Shown here: positions 1 through 8,970 of the stretch, piece by piece | How positions within the stretch are numbered: the stretch's first letter is position 1 | Layout of the letters: the number at the start of each line of letters is the position of its first letter | DNA from: Tissierellaceae bacterium | Lineage (GTDB): Bacteria > Bacillota > Clostridia > Tissierellales > Tissierellaceae | Length of the DNA stretch: 64,000 nt | Assembly: GCA_023229175.1 (NCBI GenBank) | Contig: JALNZV010000005.1 | Span: forward strand, 61,641 to 125,640 | Direction: 5' to 3' | Notes under the pieces: model-generated | The model's input: only the letters and a program-made list of their open reading frames with translations | The model's database searches: none | Told to the model about the DNA's origin: nothing | Position numbers and translations under genes: made by a program

Positions 1-1
1 T

Positions 2-328
2 GACGAAATATCTGTTGAGGATATTGGTCTAGATAATAAAACAGAGGCAGATGGCTTAGCTGTTGGCAGACCATCATCTTTTGTCGGTAAGATTATGGAC
101 AAGATGTTGACAGGTGCCTTCACAATTGACGATTATAGACTATATGAATTTCTAAAAGCTCTATACAAGGAAGAAGGAATATTTATGGAACCTTCAGCTT
201 TAGCAGGGTTCTATGGGCCAATTCTAACATCTGATAAATTTAAAGATGATAATATTACACATATATGTTGGGGAACGGGCGGTAGCCTAGTACCTGAACA
301 CATGGTTAAGGCTATATTAGAGAGTTAG
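2..328 (+). CDS. dsdA: D-serine ammonia-lyase, 3' end only
   Basis: The reading frame is open from base 2, so the gene is cut by the left edge and only about 108 C-terminal residues are present. D-serine ammonia-lyase is a cytoplasmic PLP enzyme that converts D-serine to pyruvate and ammonia. The fragment carries stretches I recognise from the C-terminal part of the family: GLDNKTEADGLAVGRPSSFV, then FMEPSALAGFYGP, and the closing HICWGTGGSLVP. The catalytic lysine region lies outside the window. No terminator is obvious before the next gene. Identification rests on family recognition and is fairly secure. Confidence 0.88.
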   Translation, partial: DEISVEDIGLDNKTEADGLAVGRPSSFVGKIMDKMLTGAFTIDDYRLYEFLKALYKEEGIFMEPSALAGFYGPILTSDKFKDDNITHICWGTGGSLVPEHMVKAILES

Positions 329-413
329 GAATTTAAAATTTAATTAAATTTAGGAACAGATGTCAATGTTTAATATAAACTACTATTGAAATAACTATTT
401 GGAGGTGAATTGT

Positions 414-2804
414 ATGTCGGAAAAATATATAATTCCCATAGAAAGACTTAGAAATCAATGTGATTCAGGGATTTTTCCATTTGACACTACGGAAAAGTGG
501 ACTGCAAAAAGAGAACTAATAGGTCAAGATAGGGCTATGGAGGCATTAAAGTATGGCCTTGCCATGAAAAGGAAGGGATACAATATATTTGTATCCGGTT
601 ATACAGGAACAGGTCGAAATTCCTACTCTTATCTAGTGGCAAAGGAATTTGCAGAAAAAAGGCAGGTACCAAAGGATTGGTGCTATGTTTACAACTTTAA
701 AAGACCCAATTGTCCCAAAGCCATAAGTTTAGAACCGGGGCAGGGGGTTAGTTTTAAGCAGGAAATAGAGGCAGCAATCAAAAATATAGATAAAGAAATA
801 CCTAAGGTTCTAAATTCAAAAGAATATGACGACAATAAAAATGCTATATTTAATGAAAATAAAAAGCTTGCTGAACAAATTTTATTTGAATTAAATTCTA
901 TGGCCAAGGAATATAACTTTGTATTTAGACAAACTGACAAAGGGATTATGAGTATACCCTTAGTCGACAATAGACCTATGACTGATGAGGAAATGGGCAA
1001 GCTTACTGAAGAAGAAATCGAAAACCTTGGAAATATTTCCATGGAATTGACACAAAAATCTTTTGAGTATATTAAGCGGGTAAAATCTGTCGAGGAGAAG
1101 ATGAAAAACGAAATAAAGAGGTTAAAAGAGGAGTATGTGCTGCTAGCAGCTACAAACTTTATCGGTTCTATACAGGTAAAATACAGGGAAAATGAAGGGA
1201 TTTATAATTTTCTTTTAGATATGAAAGATGATATAGTTAAAAACTACGGTATGTTCATGGAAAGAGAAGATGACAATATCATGGAAAATATATTATTTCA
1301 AGGTAGTAGAAAAGAAGAGTTTTTAAAAAGATATGCCGTAAACCTGTTTATAGATAATAGCAATAAAAATGGTGCCCCAGTTATTAGGGAAATGAATCCC
1401 AACTATTACAATCTATTTGGAAAAATAGAGTATGTAAATGAAATGGGAGTTGCAAAGACAGACCATACGAGAATTAAGCCTGGCTCCATGCACGAGGCCA
1501 ATGGAGGTTACATTATAATTCAAGCAAGGGACATTCTTCAAAGTAAATTAGCATGGGATGGACTAAAAAGGGCAATGACCACAGAACAGCTAAAAATAGA
1601 GAATGTATACGTAAGCAACGTAACATCTGAAACTCTAAGGCCAGAGCCCATAGAACTGGATATAAAGGTAATTATCGTAGGGGATTATTTCACTTATCAT
1701 ATGCTATACGCCTATGACGAGGAATTTAAAAAGCTATTTAGGATTAGAGCAGATTTTGATACAGAAATGGAAAGAAATGAAGAGAATATACTTAAGATAG
1801 GAGATTTTGTGGCCTATCAGTGTAAAGAAGAGGACTTACTCCCCTTCGACAGGGGAGCGTTAGCTGCCATAGTAGACATAAGCAGTAGAATTGCAGATGA
1901 AAAAGGAAAACTTACAGCTAGTTTTAGCCAATTAATAGAGATAATATACGAAGCCGACGGTTGGGCTGTCAGTGAAGGAAAAGATATAGTGACTAGGGAA
2001 GATGTAGAAAAAGCCAAATTAAAAAAACAGTATAGAAACAACTCTTATGAGGAAAAGCTTCTAGAATTAATAGAAAATGAAACCATAATAATAGACACAG
2101 AGGGAGAAAAGATTGGGGAAATAAACGGCCTTGCAGTAATAGATCTAGGCCAATATGCCTTTGGCAGGCCGACAAAAATTACGGCAAATACGTTTTTTGG
2201 GAAAGAAGGCATAATAAATATAGAAAAGGAATCAGAGCAAAGCGGAAACATTCACAATAAGGGTGTACTAATCCTCAGTGGGTATCTAGGTGGTAAATAT
2301 GCCAGCGACATACAATTATCTATGACGGCCAGTATAACCATGGAGCAGTCTTACGACGGAATAGATGGAGACAGTGCCTCAAGTACGGAGTTATACGCCA
2401 TACTGTCAAGTTTAGGGGACATTCCAATTAAACAAGGTATAGCCGTTACCGGTTCTGTTAACCAAAAAGGGATTATACAACCCATTGGGGGAGTAAATGA
2501 GAAAATTGAGGGATTTTACAAAGTCTGTAAACTTAAAGGTTTAAAAGGCGGAGAAGGGGTAATTATACCAAGTAAAAATATCGACAATTTAATGCTAAAT
2601 GATGAAGTTATAGAAGCAATAAAAAAGGGTATATTCACCATATACGGTGTAGATACCATAGATCAGGGAATAGAAATTCTAACTGGGTTAAAGGCTGGAG
2701 AATTAATGGGAAACGGAGAATATGAGGACAATACCGTAAACGCAAAAGTTCAAGACAAATTAATATATTACTCCACATTAAGCAAGGAAATTGGGGAAAA
2801 TTAA
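414..2804 (+). CDS. Lon-like (LonB/AAA_32 type) ATP-dependent protease
   Basis: This 796-residue protein is a predicted cytoplasmic ATP-dependent serine protease of the Lon S16 type, in the branch with an N-terminal AAA_32-like ATPase. I see a Walker A-like GYTGTGRNSY near residue 62; Arg in place of the usual Lys is common in this branch. A helical insertion spans about residues 120-300. The C-terminal protease domain has the Ser of GDSASST near residue 654 and the Lys of GGVNEKIEG near residue 697, the Ser-Lys dyad. ATG 414 was chosen because GGAGGTG at 401-407 sits 6-8 bases upstream; the in-frame TTG at 399 overlaps that site. Substrates are unknown. The gene stands alone and ends in a terminator. 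Confidence 0.88.
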   Translation: MSEKYIIPIERLRNQCDSGIFPFDTTEKWTAKRELIGQDRAMEALKYGLAMKRKGYNIFVSGYTGTGRNSYSYLVAKEFAEKRQVPKDWCYVYNFKRPNCPKAISLEPGQGVSFKQEIEAAIKNIDKEIPKVLNSKEYDDNKNAIFNENKKLAEQILFELNSMAKEYNFVFRQTDKGIMSIPLVDNRPMTDEEMGKLTEEEIENLGNISMELTQKSFEYIKRVKSVEEKMKNEIKRLKEEYVLLAATNFIGSIQVKYRENEGIYNFLLDMKDDIVKNYGMFMEREDDNIMENILFQGSRKEEFLKRYAVNLFIDNSNKNGAPVIREMNPNYYNLFGKIEYVNEMGVAKTDHTRIKPGSMHEANGGYIIIQARDILQSKLAWDGLKRAMTTEQLKIENVYVSNVTSETLRPEPIELDIKVIIVGDYFTYHMLYAYDEEFKKLFRIRADFDTEMERNEENILKIGDFVAYQCKEEDLLPFDRGALAAIVDISSRIADEKGKLTASFSQLIEIIYEADGWAVSEGKDIVTREDVEKAKLKKQYRNNSYEEKLLELIENETIIIDTEGEKIGEINGLAVIDLGQYAFGRPTKITANTFFGKEGIINIEKESEQSGNIHNKGVLILSGYLGGKYASDIQLSMTASITMEQSYDGIDGDSASSTELYAILSSLGDIPIKQGIAVTGSVNQKGIIQPIGGVNEKIEGFYKVCKLKGLKGGEGVIIPSKNIDNLMLNDEVIEAIKKGIFTIYGVDTIDQGIEILTGLKAGELMGNGEYEDNTVNAKVQDKLIYYSTLSKEIGEN

Positions 2805-2830
2805 AGGATGGGTTTTCCCATCCTTTTATT
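2803..2830. terminator. Bidirectional terminator between converging genes
   Basis: The stem AAAGGATGGG / CCCATCCTTT (2803-2812 and 2817-2826) has a TTTT loop and is followed by TATT on the plus strand. The stop codon of the Lon-like gene and that of the opposing ligase gene both touch the stem, so one hairpin can serve both strands. Confidence 0.8.
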
Positions 2831-4007
2831 CTGAGGCATAATTATCAAAATAACCTTGTACCAGTACTACTGGAGTCCCTTTATCGCCGCTTCCACTGAT
2901 TAAATCACAAAGACTGCCCAATAAATCAGTTAATTGTCTAGGGGTGGTCCCCAAGGATTCAGATTGATCTGCACTGTTATTTTTATTTGAAATCTTATCC
3001 TTGACAGCACTTGAGACATCAGATTTGTCCATATTGGAAAGTTCAGTATCCACTATATATTTTAACTTTAGCTCATTTGGGGTCCCTTTAAGTCCTTCTG
3101 TATAGCCTGGTGACACCACAGGATCAGCCAATTCCCATATTTTTCCCACAGGATCCTTAAAGGCACCGTCTCCATAAATCATAACTTCAATATCTTTTCC
3201 AACCTTTTCCTTTACCTTTTTCTGTACTTCTTCTACAAAGATTTGTGAGTCTCTAGGAAATAGCTTTAATTCTTTTTCAGATGCTAGATTGGAACCTAGA
3301 AGTCCATATTCGGGATTGTATCCAGAACCTTCAATAGGTGCATTTAGTATATTACTTAAATCGTATAAGATATTTGCCCCGGTCTCCCTGAGGATTCTTT
3401 TTGTTCTTTTCCTTTCGTGAACATTTGCCACGAGGACATCCTTTGTATAGTCTAGAATTGTCCTAGGGTTGTTTGAAAAGACTATTTTAATTTTGCCATT
3501 TCCAATTTTCTTATATACATCTACATAGTCTACGCCAGTGAAGGGATGGACTACTTTATCCCCAAAAAGCCTTCTGTAATCTTTCTCAGTTAGGACATCG
3601 GTATAAGGGTTTATTTTCAGTTCATCCATTTTGTCCACATCCATTAGGTGATTTCCAACTTCATCAGATGGATATGAAAGCAGCAGCACAACGTCCCTTC
3701 CGCTGTCAATTATTCCTTTTAATATAATAGAAAACCTATTTCTGCTGAGAATGGGAAAAACAATCCCAATAGTTGAAGGAAATTTTTGTTTTATATCGGT
3801 ACTGATGTCATAAGCAGAGGCGTAGTTGCCTTGGGCCCTAGCTAGTAAAGATTCAGTAATACCCAATACATCTCTATCTCCAATATTAAAACCACTGGAG
3901 GTGGCAGCCTGTATCAGGGAATCCACTACGATATTTACTAAATCATCTCCTCGCCTAACAATAGGGGTTCGAATTCCCCTAGCAGTAGTACCTACAGTTC
4001 TCATCAT
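2826..4007 (-). CDS. CofE-like gamma-glutamyl ligase (F420-0:L-glutamate ligase family)
   Basis: This 393-residue protein belongs to the family annotated as coenzyme F420-0:gamma-L-glutamate ligase (CofE), GTP-dependent enzymes that add glutamate through a gamma-amide bond. The N-terminus TVGTTARGIRTPIVRRGDD and the later NPRTILDY and GDGAFKDPVGKIWELADPVV stretches are typical of the Firmicutes members. Start 4007 (ATGATG) is preceded by AGGAGGAG at about 4014-4021. No other F420 biosynthesis gene is visible here and most Clostridia do not make F420, so the true acceptor is uncertain. Its neighbour upstream on the same strand is 5-formyl-THF cyclo-ligase, which hints at a folate-type acceptor; that is inference. 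Confidence 0.8.
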   Translation of the reverse strand: MMRTVGTTARGIRTPIVRRGDDLVNIVVDSLIQAATSSGFNIGDRDVLGITESLLARAQGNYASAYDISTDIKQKFPSTIGIVFPILSRNRFSIILKGIIDSGRDVVLLLSYPSDEVGNHLMDVDKMDELKINPYTDVLTEKDYRRLFGDKVVHPFTGVDYVDVYKKIGNGKIKIVFSNNPRTILDYTKDVLVANVHERKRTKRILRETGANILYDLSNILNAPIEGSGYNPEYGLLGSNLASEKELKLFPRDSQIFVEEVQKKVKEKVGKDIEVMIYGDGAFKDPVGKIWELADPVVSPGYTEGLKGTPNELKLKYIVDTELSNMDKSDVSSAVKDKISNKNNSADQSESLGTTPRQLTDLLGSLCDLISGSGDKGTPVVLVQGYFDNYASE

Positions 4008-4045
4008 AAAAACTCCTCCTAAAATCAAATTAAAACACCCTATTT

Positions 4046-4054
4046 ATTATATCA
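4046..4054 (-). promoter_or_regulatory. Extended -10 promoter for the CofE-like gene
   Basis: Read on the minus strand, 4054-4046 is TGATATAAT, a TGN plus consensus -10, about 40 bases upstream of the CofE-like start codon. The -35 is weak. The gene may therefore be transcribed on its own as well as from the cyclo-ligase gene upstream. Confidence 0.5.
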
Positions 4055-4087
4055 CAAAATTTTAAGATAAGAACAAAGCAACAAGAT

Positions 4088-4657
4088 TTATTTACAATAA
4101 ATCGTACTTTTTTCTGTGATTATCAAATCAACCGGAATATCAAACTTCTCTATAGGAACTTCATCCACTACCTGCAGGTCGAAACCCAATGCAATTTTTA
4201 TAATGTTTTTGTCTATTTCAGATAAAAACCTATCGTAGTATCCCCCCCCATAACCTACCCTGTAACCATTTTTAGCAAAGGCTACCCCTGGGACTAAAAT
4301 TAGGTCTATGGTACCAGAATCTACAAATCTATGAAATTCTTTTTTAGGGGCAAGTATATTATGGTAACTTATTTCAAGTTCAGAGAAGTCAAAAAGTTCC
4401 GACGCTTTCATTTCCCTTGGACTGTGAATAGTAAAAGGAACAGTCATTGATTTTCCAACACTTATGGACCTTTTAATAATTTCATGGGTATTTACTTCAT
4501 TGCCGGCACTAACAAAAGACATTATCCTTTTTGCATTTTTGTAATACTCCGTTTCATATAGCTTATTTGCTATGACATTGCTAAATTCTACTATCTCACT
4601 TTCCGTTAATTGGCTCCTACTCTTTAGAATCTTTCTCCTTAAATTTTTTTTGTCCAA
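4088..4657 (-). CDS. 5-formyltetrahydrofolate cyclo-ligase
   Basis: This 189-residue cytoplasmic enzyme (MTHFS, YgfA/YqgN family) converts 5-formyl-THF and ATP to 5,10-methenyl-THF, recycling a dead-end folate. Visible hallmarks are the basic N-terminus KKNLRRKILKSR, the central EVNTHEIIKRSI region and the signature VGYGGGYYDRFL, which is the nucleotide/phosphate-binding loop of the family. I place the start at TTG 4657 rather than GTG 4666, because AGAGGTGA lies 6 bases upstream of the TTG and includes the GTG itself. The length fits the family (about 180-200). It is followed after roughly 80 bases by the CofE-like gene on the same strand. Confidence 0.9.
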   Translation of the reverse strand: MDKKNLRRKILKSRSQLTESEIVEFSNVIANKLYETEYYKNAKRIMSFVSAGNEVNTHEIIKRSISVGKSMTVPFTIHSPREMKASELFDFSELEISYHNILAPKKEFHRFVDSGTIDLILVPGVAFAKNGYRVGYGGGYYDRFLSEIDKNIIKIALGFDLQVVDEVPIEKFDIPVDLIITEKSTIYCK

Positions 4658-4820
4658 AAAAATCACCTCTTTATGTTTATTTATCCCGCATTTTATATTA
4701 TAATATGATATATGGATTGAAAGTGCAGTTATTTATAAGTTGTTTCAATAAATATCAGGCTGAATATAACTAGTTTACCTTATTTGATATATATTATATC
4801 ATAGAAAAGAGGAGATGACA

Positions 4821-5516
4821 TTGATACGGTTTCAAAAAGTCGACAAAGAATACGATAACAATGTAAAAGCATTGTTAAATATAGATTTAAGTATACATAA
4901 AGGAGAGTTTGTATTTTTAGTAGGTTCCTCGGGGGCAGGCAAATCTACCTTAATAAAATTGTTGTTAAAGGAAGAAGAGCCTACCAGGGGGCAAATAGTA
5001 CTGAATAATATGGATATCACCAAGGTTAAAAGCAGACGAATACCTTATATTAGGAGAAATATTGGAGTAGTCTTTCAGGATTTTAGGCTTCTCCCCAATA
5101 GAACTGTATATGAAAATGTGGCATTTGCTATGGAAATAGTAGGGGCTCATCCAAAAGAAATAAGGCGCAAAGTGCCCATGGTTTTAAGTATGGTTGATTT
5201 AAGCAGGAAAGCTTCAAACTTCCCAGATCAATTGTCAGGGGGGGAGCAGCAAAGAGTATCTATAGCCAGGGCAATAGTAAATAGTCCACCAGTTCTCATT
5301 GCAGATGAGCCAACGGGAAATCTTGACCCTGAGACAGCTTGGGATATTATGAGGGTTTTATCTGAAATAAATGGAAGAGGGACAACCATACTTATGGCAA
5401 CCCATGCTAAAGACATAGTAAATATTATGAAAAAAAGAGTTGTAGAAATCCATGAAGGCAGACTAATCAGAGATGAACAGAAGGGTGGATATGGCAATGA
5501 GATTGCGAGTATTTAA
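4821..5516 (+). CDS. ftsE: Cell-division ABC transporter ATP-binding protein FtsE
   Basis: FtsE (231 residues) is the ATPase of FtsEX, which works at the membrane to switch on peptidoglycan hydrolases during division or elongation. Walker A is GSSGAGKST near residue 37, the signature is LSGGEQQRVSIARAI near residue 137, and Walker B is VLIADEPTGNLD. The start is probably TTG 4821, giving MIRFQKV: the site AGAGGAG at 4808-4814 runs straight into ATG 4815 but is 6 bases from the TTG. The 3' end overlaps ftsX. Gene order ftsE-ftsX-M23 peptidase supports the assignment. Confidence 0.93.
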   Translation: MIRFQKVDKEYDNNVKALLNIDLSIHKGEFVFLVGSSGAGKSTLIKLLLKEEEPTRGQIVLNNMDITKVKSRRIPYIRRNIGVVFQDFRLLPNRTVYENVAFAMEIVGAHPKEIRRKVPMVLSMVDLSRKASNFPDQLSGGEQQRVSIARAIVNSPPVLIADEPTGNLDPETAWDIMRVLSEINGRGTTILMATHAKDIVNIMKKRVVEIHEGRLIRDEQKGGYGNEIASI

Positions 5517-6393
5517 AAATATTATCAAGCAAGGGTTTCAGGGGATGTGGCGAAACCGAGGTATGGGACTAGCATCCATTAGTTCCATATCCGCTGTACT
5601 TATGATACTGGGAGTAGTCCTAATATTGATATTGACCATAAACAACGTGGTTTTAGAGACAAAGACGAAATTTGACGAAATACAGATTTACTTGGAGGAT
5701 GACTTAACTAGTGTGGATTTGGACAATATAGAGGATAAAATCAAAGATTTGGAAGGAGTCCTTTCTGTTGTTTTTCTATCTAAGGATCAGGGACTGGAAA
5801 TAATGAAAGAAGGCTGGGAGGAAGAAAGCTATCTATTGGAGGGGCTTGAAGAGAACCCTCTCCAAAATTCATATATAATTCAATTGAGGGATATAAAGTA
5901 CGCGGAAGATATTGTCCCTAAACTGAAAGTCATAAAGGGAGTCGATGACGTAAAATACTACCAAGATATAATCGACAAATTATTGGTTATAGCTAACTAT
6001 ATTAGATTTGCAGGCATTGGTGTAATTGGGGCACTTGTATTAATTTCCATCTTTATCATATCTAATACAATTAAGATTACAGTAACTTCAAGGAAAAGGG
6101 AAATTAACATAATGAAATACGTAGGTGCAACAAATGGTTATATTAGGGGACCATTTATAATTGAAGGGATATTATTTGGTTTAATAGGTTCCATTTTGTC
6201 TATAGCCGTGATAAACTATGGATACGAATATTTTTTTAAGTCTGTAAACGATAAATTATACCTCTTATTGACGGTATATTTAGTATCTCCTTCACTGCTA
6301 ATTAAAGACATCACCATAATTTTCGTAGCCATAGGTGTGGGAATAGGTGCTTTAGGCAGTATTGTATCTTTAAAGCGATTCTTAAATGTATAG
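5497..6393 (+). CDS. ftsX: Cell-division ABC transporter permease FtsX
   Basis: FtsX (about 298 residues) is the membrane partner of FtsE; its extracellular domain passes the ATPase signal to a cell-wall hydrolase. I see an N-terminal cytoplasmic piece with GMWRNRGM, a first membrane segment at about residues 21-43, an extracellular domain of about 120 residues, and three C-terminal membrane segments with the conserved REINIMKYVGAT motif. ATG 5497 (MRLRVF) is preferred because GGTGG at 5484-5488 lies 8 bases upstream; ATG 5491 is only two bases from it. The gene overlaps ftsE by 20 bases, indicating co-translation. Confidence 0.92.
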   Translation: MRLRVFKNIIKQGFQGMWRNRGMGLASISSISAVLMILGVVLILILTINNVVLETKTKFDEIQIYLEDDLTSVDLDNIEDKIKDLEGVLSVVFLSKDQGLEIMKEGWEEESYLLEGLEENPLQNSYIIQLRDIKYAEDIVPKLKVIKGVDDVKYYQDIIDKLLVIANYIRFAGIGVIGALVLISIFIISNTIKITVTSRKREINIMKYVGATNGYIRGPFIIEGILFGLIGSILSIAVINYGYEYFFKSVNDKLYLLLTVYLVSPSLLIKDITIIFVAIGVGIGALGSIVSLKRFLNV

Positions 6394-6417
6394 TGTAATG
6401 TATAAGGGGGAAAGGCA

Positions 6418-7554
6418 ATGCACAGAAAAAGGAAAGTAACATTTTTAGTATTATCATTAATTTTCGTTCTTAATTTTATTTACGTATATGCAGATACTGT
6501 AGAAGACTTAAAAAGAAAACAGGAAAACATCGATAGTCAAATTAAGCAAAGAACTGATGAACTAAAGTCTATTGAAAAACAGACCAAGGATGTAACTAAG
6601 CAGATTGCGGATTTAGACCAAAAAATGGACAATGCCACCAGCGAATTAAATCAAGTAGAAAAAGAAATAGAGGAGTTAGAGCAAGATATTGAGAGGACAA
6701 GCACTGAACTAGACGAGGCTGAGGAAAACATTGAAGATAAGCAGGGCACTTTCAACAAAAGATTAAGGGTTATGTATAAGACTGGAAATGTTGGATATTT
6801 AGAGGTGTTGTTGGCATCTTCCAATATAAAAGACTTTTTGTCTAGGACGGACATGCTAAAATCCATAGCAAAGCACGATACTGAATTGATAAAGTATATG
6901 AAGGAACAACGAGATACCATAGAATCAAAAAAGATTGAGCTGGAATTGCAGAAAAAGTCAATTGAGTTATCTAAGACTAAGCTAGAGGCCAGAAGGAGAG
7001 ACCTGGCAAAGGTATCGAGAGAAAAAGAGGATCTCATGGGCAGATTAGAGAAAGATTTAGTAAGCCTAGAAAAAGAAATCGATAAATTCAACGAAGAAGC
7101 TAAAGAAATAGAAGCGGAGATAATAAAGAGGCAGAAAAACACGGGTCCATATGAAGGCGGGATAATGAATTGGCCTGTACCGGGGCACACGAGAATCAGC
7201 TCTCCTTTCGGATACAGAATTCATCCGATTTTAAAGACAAAGAAATTACATACTGGTATAGATATACCAGCGCCAACGGGAACAAAGATAGTTGCTGCAA
7301 CGGCAGGGACAGTGATTTTCTCTGGGACCTTAGGTGGATACGGCAAGGCAATTATGATAGATCACGGGGGCGGCATAGTCACATTATATGGACATAATTC
7401 AGCATTGATTGTGAAAGAAGGACAAGATGTGAAGCGGGGAGATCAAATAGCTAAGGCAGGAAGCACAGGTATGTCTACAGGACCCCATTGCCATTTTGAG
7501 GTAAGAGAAAACGGGGTATACATCGATCCAATGCCATATTTAAAGGGGAACTAA
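6418..7554 (+). CDS. Secreted coiled-coil M23 peptidase, EnvC/PcsB-like FtsEX partner
   Basis: This 378-residue exported protein probably cleaves, or activates cleavage of, peptidoglycan cross-bridges. A signal sequence covers residues 1-25 (basic start, VLSLIFVLNFIYVYA). Residues 26-235 are almost entirely heptad-like Lys/Glu-rich coiled coil. The C-terminal M23 (LytM) domain, about 250-375, keeps the zinc ligands in HPILKTKKLHTGIDI and HCHFEV-type motifs (HTGID, GPHCHFEV), so it looks catalytically intact, unlike E. coli EnvC. It lies 24 bases after ftsX, and the coiled-coil plus hydrolase architecture is that of FtsEX-controlled hydrolases. AAGGGGGAAAGG precedes ATG 6418. Confidence 0.9.
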   Translation: MHRKRKVTFLVLSLIFVLNFIYVYADTVEDLKRKQENIDSQIKQRTDELKSIEKQTKDVTKQIADLDQKMDNATSELNQVEKEIEELEQDIERTSTELDEAEENIEDKQGTFNKRLRVMYKTGNVGYLEVLLASSNIKDFLSRTDMLKSIAKHDTELIKYMKEQRDTIESKKIELELQKKSIELSKTKLEARRRDLAKVSREKEDLMGRLEKDLVSLEKEIDKFNEEAKEIEAEIIKRQKNTGPYEGGIMNWPVPGHTRISSPFGYRIHPILKTKKLHTGIDIPAPTGTKIVAATAGTVIFSGTLGGYGKAIMIDHGGGIVTLYGHNSALIVKEGQDVKRGDQIAKAGSTGMSTGPHCHFEVRENGVYIDPMPYLKGN

Positions 7555-7565
7555 TCCCCTTTTTA
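7542..7565 (+). terminator. Terminator of the ftsEX-M23 operon
   Basis: AAAGGGG / CCCCTTT stem at 7542-7548 and 7556-7562 followed by a T-rich tail. The M23 stop codon lies in the loop. Confidence 0.75.
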
Positions 7566-7642
7566 TTATGCTCAAACCTGAAATAGCAATAGCAATTGTT
7601 TGATTATCTCAATCAATATTCCAGAACTGAAACAAATGACCT

Positions 7643-7671
7643 TTGTAATGAAACTATTTCAGTGGTATAAT
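7643..7671 (+). promoter_or_regulatory. Sigma-A promoter for the S41 protease gene
   Basis: TTGTAA at 7643-7648, a 17-base spacer, and TATAAT at 7666-7671 with a TGG extended -10. It lies between the upstream terminator and the protease start codon, so the protease gene has its own transcript. Confidence 0.65.
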
Positions 7672-7726
7672 CGTATTGTAAATTTAATAGAATATTTGTA
7701 TAGCTAAAAAATATAGAGGTGAGAAG

Positions 7727-8950
7727 ATGACAAAAAAGAGAGTCATAGGATTATTGATAATTGTAGTTCTCATTACAAATACAATTACCTTTGGATTGAC
7801 AAATTTAATGAGTATAAAGTTTAAAAATAAGGCATATATACCTAGGATGGAATACGATAGGCTAAGGTCTGTATACAATCAATTTTCTAAAGTCATTGCT
7901 TTAGAAAAATATATAGATGAAAATTATCTCAGGGATGTAGATGAAGAGAAGTTATTGGAAGGGCAACTAAGAGGTCTAGTCCAATCTTTGGGGGATCCAT
8001 ACTCTGCCTATATGACTGAAGACGAATTTAACTCCTTGATGGAGCAGACCAGTGGAGTATTTGCAGGAGTAGGAATTGTTGTGACACCGGGAGAAGATAA
8101 TTTAATAACAGTTGTATCGCCCATAGAAGGAACTCCAGGTGAAAGAGCTGGAATAAGAAGCGGAGATAAAATAATAAGCGTAAATGGCAAAGAATTTGTC
8201 GGAGAGAATATGGATGAAGCCGTAAAGGTCATGAAAGGGGAGCCACATACCCAAGTAATCTTGACTATAATGAGAAAAAATAAAAATGGAGCAAATGAAG
8301 TTTTTGACCTTGAAATAACGAGGGAAATAATTCGCCTAATTACGGTGAAGTCTAATATAATAGACGATGATATTGGATATATAAACATCACGTCCTTTGA
8401 CAATCTGACATATAAGGACTTTAAAACAGAATTAGATAAATTGGGAAGGAAAGGTATTAAAGGCCTAATTATTGATTTAAGAAATAACCCTGGTGGATTA
8501 TTAGATGTAACAGCACAAATAGCAGATGAACTTTTAGGCGAGGGGGATATAGTATACACTGAAACAAAAAACGGTGAGAGAGAATACTTGAAATCTAAGA
8601 AGTCCATGGTGACATATCCCATAGTGCTGCTGGTAAATGAAGGTTCTGCCTCAGCTTCAGAGATACTGGCAGGTGCCATTAAAGATCACAATAGGGGAAC
8701 TTTAGTGGGAACTACAACCTTTGGAAAAGGCGTAGTTCAAAGGATTAAGGACCTGGGAGATGGAACAGGATTAAAGCTGACTATTTCCGAATACTTTACT
8801 CCAAATGGCATTAATATACACGGTATAGGAATAGAGCCAGACATAGTAGTAGAATTGCCAGAAGATGTAATGGAGATAGGAGTAGAAAACCTTTCCCAAG
8901 ACACTCAACTAAAAAGGGCTATTGATGAGATTAAATTAAAAATTAAATAG
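7727..8950 (+). CDS. C-terminal processing peptidase CtpA/CtpB (S41 family)
   Basis: This 407-residue membrane-anchored serine protease would act outside the membrane on protein C-termini. An N-terminal membrane segment or uncleaved signal lies at about residues 5-25. A PDZ domain follows at about 95-185, with EGTPGERAGIRSGDKIISVNG. The S41 domain carries LRNNPGG, the Ser-containing NEGSASASEILAGA and the catalytic-Lys TFGKGVVQ. In Bacillus the CtpB relative cleaves a sporulation checkpoint protein; which substrate applies here is unknown. A spacing of 20 bases to the next membrane-protein gene suggests an operon. Confidence 0.92.
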   Translation: MTKKRVIGLLIIVVLITNTITFGLTNLMSIKFKNKAYIPRMEYDRLRSVYNQFSKVIALEKYIDENYLRDVDEEKLLEGQLRGLVQSLGDPYSAYMTEDEFNSLMEQTSGVFAGVGIVVTPGEDNLITVVSPIEGTPGERAGIRSGDKIISVNGKEFVGENMDEAVKVMKGEPHTQVILTIMRKNKNGANEVFDLEITREIIRLITVKSNIIDDDIGYINITSFDNLTYKDFKTELDKLGRKGIKGLIIDLRNNPGGLLDVTAQIADELLGEGDIVYTETKNGEREYLKSKKSMVTYPIVLLVNEGSASASEILAGAIKDHNRGTLVGTTTFGKGVVQRIKDLGDGTGLKLTISEYFTPNGINIHGIGIEPDIVVELPEDVMEIGVENLSQDTQLKRAIDEIKLKIK

Positions 8951-8970
8951 TTTTGAAAGGGAGAATTTTT

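Noticed and set aside
2826..4007. Evidence for coenzyme F420 biosynthesis
   Set aside because: Only one family member is present and no cofC, cofD or cofG/H gene is seen, so the pathway cannot be claimed.
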